This document shows, piece by piece, positions 61,672 through 64,000 of a DNA stretch of 64,000 bases; position 1 is the stretch's first letter; each line of letters opens with the position of its first letter. This DNA comes from Clostridia bacterium (GTDB lineage Bacteria > Bacillota > Clostridia > Christensenellales > CAG-138). The translations under genes and the position numbers were made by a program. The DNA lies in contig JAFWJN010000024.1 in NCBI GenBank assembly GCA_017514685.1, forward strand, positions 1 to 64,000, in the 5' to 3' direction. The notes under the pieces are model-generated. The model searched no databases. It saw only the letters and a list, made by a program, of their open reading frames with translations, and was not told the DNA's origin.

Positions 61672-61998
61672 TCAGGCATCTTCGAACAGTACGATCGAAT
61701 AGATGTCCTCAAAGAGGATCTTTTCCTCGTCCACCTTCAGATACCGCATGGGAAGATCCACAACCGTGACCGTCCCCTCCTTATCTGTATCATGAAACCC
61801 CTTATAATATTCCAGACGGACCCGGCATCCCTTTTTCACATGCCGCATGACCTGCGAATTCTCATCCGCCTGCTCCTGAGGGATTCCGTGCCGGGGCACT
61901 CTGCTGTGCCGTTCTTCCCGTTCTAGAATTGCCTCTTTCAGTCCCTTCATCGCGTCAAACGGCATGAACTGTTTGGCGCGCTGCTCTCTCATCATCAT
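61672..61998 (-). CDS. YolD-like protein
   Basis: A 108-residue protein of the YolD family. The characteristic RAKQFMPFDAMKGLKEAI is near the N-terminus. KEGTVTVVDLPMRYLKVD follows, and the end is FEDIYSIVLFED. In Bacillota the family is almost always paired with a UvrX/UmuC-type polymerase, as here. It overlaps the polymerase gene by 44 bases and lies 32 bases before the metallopeptidase. Its molecular role is not established; it is thought to act as a partner or regulator of the polymerase. Confidence 0.9.
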   Translation of the reverse strand: MMMREQRAKQFMPFDAMKGLKEAILEREERHSRVPRHGIPQEQADENSQVMRHVKKGCRVRLEYYKGFHDTDKEGTVTVVDLPMRYLKVDEEKILFEDIYSIVLFEDA

Positions 61999-63262
61999 AG
62001 CCTGCCCTGTGGCCTCCGATCATTTCATTTCGTTCCTTCTGTGTTCCAGCCTTGCTCAGGTTGACTCCCCTTAAAACCGCGTTCTTTCCGAACCGGTCTT
62101 TCATTTCCAGAACGGCCCGTTCCGCCGCTTTTTCCTTTTCGACCCTTTCCCAGTCCGTGAAAAGATCGTATCCTTCGCATCCTTCATCCCTGGTATCCAT
62201 AAACGCGATTGCAAGTCTCCGGATCGGTACGGTCCTTACCGCAACCTCCTCGAACTTTCGGTCGACCGCCGGCTGGATCAGAGAACTGAGCTGGGTCGCG
62301 CAGTGCAGTTTCACCGACCCCTGCGTTCCCGGAATCTCGTCCCGGGAGTATCCGATTCCGATCCAGACGCTCTTCGTGATCACATGCCTCCGGTACAATT
62401 CCAGACACCCGTGGATCGCCATCTCCGTCATAACGGTCTTCGCCTCCTCATACTCGTAATCTCTCGGAAGGATCTGCGAAAAGGAAACCGAATGCGACTT
62501 GCTCTTATAATTTTTGATGTCCTGCATCAGGCAGGTCTCCCTGCCCCAGGCATGATCGATCATCAGTTCCGCGTTGATGCCGAAGTTCTTGTACATCAGT
62601 TCCTCCGGCGCATGCGCGATCCCGCGCATGGTCGTGATTCCGTACCGGTACAGTCGGCGCGCAGTCCCTCCCGCAATCCCCCAGAAATCCGTAAGCGGCT
62701 CATGATCCCAGAGGGTCTTCTGAAAAAGCTCCTCATCCAGATATCCCAGATGATCCTTCGCTTTTTTCGCCGTGATGTCCAGCGCGATTTTTGCCAGGTA
62801 CAGGTTCGTCCCGATACCCGCCGTGGACGGAATATGCAGATGCTCCGCGATCTCATTCATCATCTTCTTCGCAAGGGAGATTCCATCTGTCCGGTACATT
62901 TTCAGATATTCGGTCGCATCGATAAAGGACTCGTCGATCGAATACACGTGGATATCCTCCGGTGCAAAATAATTCAGATACAGTTCATAGATGTCGGCCG
63001 CATAGTCCACATACAGCTGCATGCGAGGCAGTGCGATCTCATATTGAATCGACTTCGGAATATCCGACAGTCTGCACCGATTATGGATCCCCTGTGCCTT
63101 CAGTTTCGGCGAGATTGCAAGGCAAAGCGCGTTCTTTCCTCTCGAAGGATCCGCGACAACCAGATTCGTTTCAAACGGATTCAGGTTTCTTTCCGCGCAT
63201 TCCACAGAGGCGTAGAAGGTCTTCATATCAATGCAGAAATAGGTCCTTTGCTGTTCTTCCAT
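61955..63262 (-). CDS. Y-family DNA polymerase, UvrX/UmuC/DinB-like
   Basis: A 435-residue translesion polymerase of the type found in Gram-positive SOS cassettes. The first metal-binding Asp is in YFCIDMKTFYASVE, with the steric gate region after it, and the catalytic YSIDESFID is near residue 105. The palm and finger regions are followed by a little-finger domain up to about residue 350 and a C-terminal basic tail. An ATG 36 bases further down is possible, but the upstream start keeps the family N-terminus and has a GAGGAAGG site. It copies past damaged bases and raises mutation rates. First gene of the operon with YolD and ImmA/IrrE. Confidence 0.92.
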   Translation of the reverse strand: MEEQQRTYFCIDMKTFYASVECAERNLNPFETNLVVADPSRGKNALCLAISPKLKAQGIHNRCRLSDIPKSIQYEIALPRMQLYVDYAADIYELYLNYFAPEDIHVYSIDESFIDATEYLKMYRTDGISLAKKMMNEIAEHLHIPSTAGIGTNLYLAKIALDITAKKAKDHLGYLDEELFQKTLWDHEPLTDFWGIAGGTARRLYRYGITTMRGIAHAPEELMYKNFGINAELMIDHAWGRETCLMQDIKNYKSKSHSVSFSQILPRDYEYEEAKTVMTEMAIHGCLELYRRHVITKSVWIGIGYSRDEIPGTQGSVKLHCATQLSSLIQPAVDRKFEEVAVRTVPIRRLAIAFMDTRDEGCEGYDLFTDWERVEKEKAAERAVLEMKDRFGKNAVLRGVNLSKAGTQKERNEMIGGHRAGYDDERAARQTVHAV

Positions 63263-63319
63263 CCTTCCTCACAGTCCTTTCCTTAATTATGAGGAATACT
63301 TATCATTATGTACGAATCT

Positions 63320-63347
63320 ATTATACCATTGATATTTTTCCCGTCAA
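63320..63347 (-). promoter_or_regulatory. Promoter of the polymerase-YolD-ImmA/IrrE operon
   Basis: On the minus strand, TTGACG (63342-63347), a 16-base spacer and consensus TATAAT (63320-63325). Downstream is an imperfect inverted repeat ATTATGA-N10-TCATTAT (63286-63309), a possible operator. No standard Gram-positive LexA box (GAAC-N4-GTTC) was seen. The rest of 63263-63545 shows no gene. Confidence 0.6.
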
Positions 63348-63545
63348 GATACAATTTTATCATTAAACGCCTGATGATGTTTTTAACCGTCATTGCAGCA
63401 GGTGCCCTTTCGAATCCCGTCTTTCACGGAACGCAGAAAACAGGCGATTGTGTCGGTTCATTACCTTGTTCGGATAGTTCAAAGATACAAAGGACCATGA
63501 TCAAAAGGTATTCTGCATGCTGTGGAAAGATGAGTTTGCTGCGGT

Positions 63546-63589
63546 AAAAAAAGAACCGCATGGGAAGATTCGATCTCCCACACGGTTCA
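63546..63589 (-). terminator. Terminator of the gene at the right edge
   Basis: On the minus strand, GAACCGTGTGGGAGAT pairs with ATCTTCCCATGCGGTTC (with a few mismatches) and is followed by seven T residues. Confidence 0.82.
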
Positions 63590-63635
63590 TTCCGTATCAT
63601 CTGCGAGTTTGAGTATTCTACCAATTAAAAAGCAA

Positions 63636-63956
63636 TCAACGGCTGCTCCATTTATACTTATTCAAATGGCTTCCTTCCCGATTAATGTATTTCCCAAACA
63701 GATCCATGGGAATCCCTGTTTCTTTGGCAATTGCTTCACAATATTCAATCGTGGAATCTCCTCCTTTTCCTCGAAGTCTCCAATCATAGATTTCTTCAAA
63801 CACGTCTTCCGGCAGATCCCTTTCGTGAGAATTCCAATAGTGCCATTCTGCCTCATCAATAAATTTGCAAATTTCACTGATGGTAAAAAACCGTTCTTTC
63901 TGAATGTCCTCTTTCGTTTTCGGATATCTCAGGAGGAAAGGCTGACGTAGTCCCAT
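63636..63956 (-). CDS. Small hypothetical protein at the window edge
   Basis: A 106-residue cytoplasmic protein, acidic in its centre: ISEICKFIDEAEWHYWNSHE, then EDVFEEIYDWRLRGKGGDST. I recognise no family. The ATG at 63956 has an AAGGTG site, whereas a GTG nine bases upstream is less likely. The promoter region lies beyond or at the very end of the window, so operon partners cannot be judged. Confidence 0.65.
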   Translation of the reverse strand: MGLRQPFLLRYPKTKEDIQKERFFTISEICKFIDEAEWHYWNSHERDLPEDVFEEIYDWRLRGKGGDSTIEYCEAIAKETGIPMDLFGKYINREGSHLNKYKWSSR

Positions 63957-64000
63957 AAACCACACCTTTGTAAAATCAGGGCTCGTTAAATAATCCTTGC

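Noticed and set aside
63308..63547. Small gene of 79 codons left of the edge gene
   Set aside because: It runs across the promoter of the polymerase operon on the other strand and lacks a ribosome site.

Overview
The window looks like the chromosome of an anaerobic, low- to mid-G+C Bacillota (Clostridia-type, probably a gut commensal). The signs are strong GGAGG ribosome sites, lipoprotein signal peptides, a single-aptamer glycine riboswitch, LplB/YtcP-type sugar permeases with no ATPase of their own, a YolD-Y-family polymerase pair, and the GlpK/GlpA/FAD oxidoreductase/DUF1667 glycerol cluster. No rRNA, tRNA, CRISPR array, insertion sequence or prophage was seen. The species cannot be named from the sequence.

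Layout. 0.2-5.9 kb: leftward glycerol operon (glycerol kinase, two flavin oxidoreductases, DUF1667 protein, phosphofructokinase). 6-8.8 kb: LacI regulator, PHP hydrolase, PfkB kinase. 9-11.2 kb: two convergent secreted lipoproteins. 11.4-13.2 kb: glycine riboswitch driving an amino acid:cation symporter. 13.2-43.6 kb: a large carbohydrate/organic-acid island. 43.6-48.1 kb: repeat lipoprotein, unknown protein and GH13 glucosidase. 48.2-57.1 kb: MATE pump, membrane-anchored esterase, Ig-like surface protein, lipid kinase, ExbB/ExbD-like trio, MFS transporter. 57.1-59.8 kb: sigma-like HTH protein and an AT-rich repeat lipoprotein. 59.9-63.3 kb: Y-family polymerase, YolD and ImmA/IrrE protease. 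The right edge holds one small unknown gene.

The island at 13-43 kb is the main interest. Six operons share one promoter design: two RCAAA-type half-sites exactly 20 bp apart, with the proximal one ending exactly 31 bp before the -10. Divergent operons around an AraC-family gene at 35.1 kb all carry it, so they probably form one regulon. Its members are two paralogous LplA-like solute-binding proteins, one pair of ABC permeases, GH2, GH3 and GHL6-like glycosidases, a HAD hydrolase, two D-2-hydroxyacid dehydrogenases, a flavin oxidoreductase, a beta-hydroxyacid dehydrogenase, a MATE pump, and an FdrA / mini-FdrA / DUF1116 / acetate-kinase-like operon. That last operon resembles the oxamate transcarbamylase system, but it ends in an acetate-kinase homologue with altered active-site residues instead of a carbamate kinase. 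I infer that it makes an acyl phosphate from an unknown substrate and harvests ATP from it. Just downstream lies a deletion scar in which a GH3 gene is joined to the last 44 codons of a third paralogous solute-binding protein.
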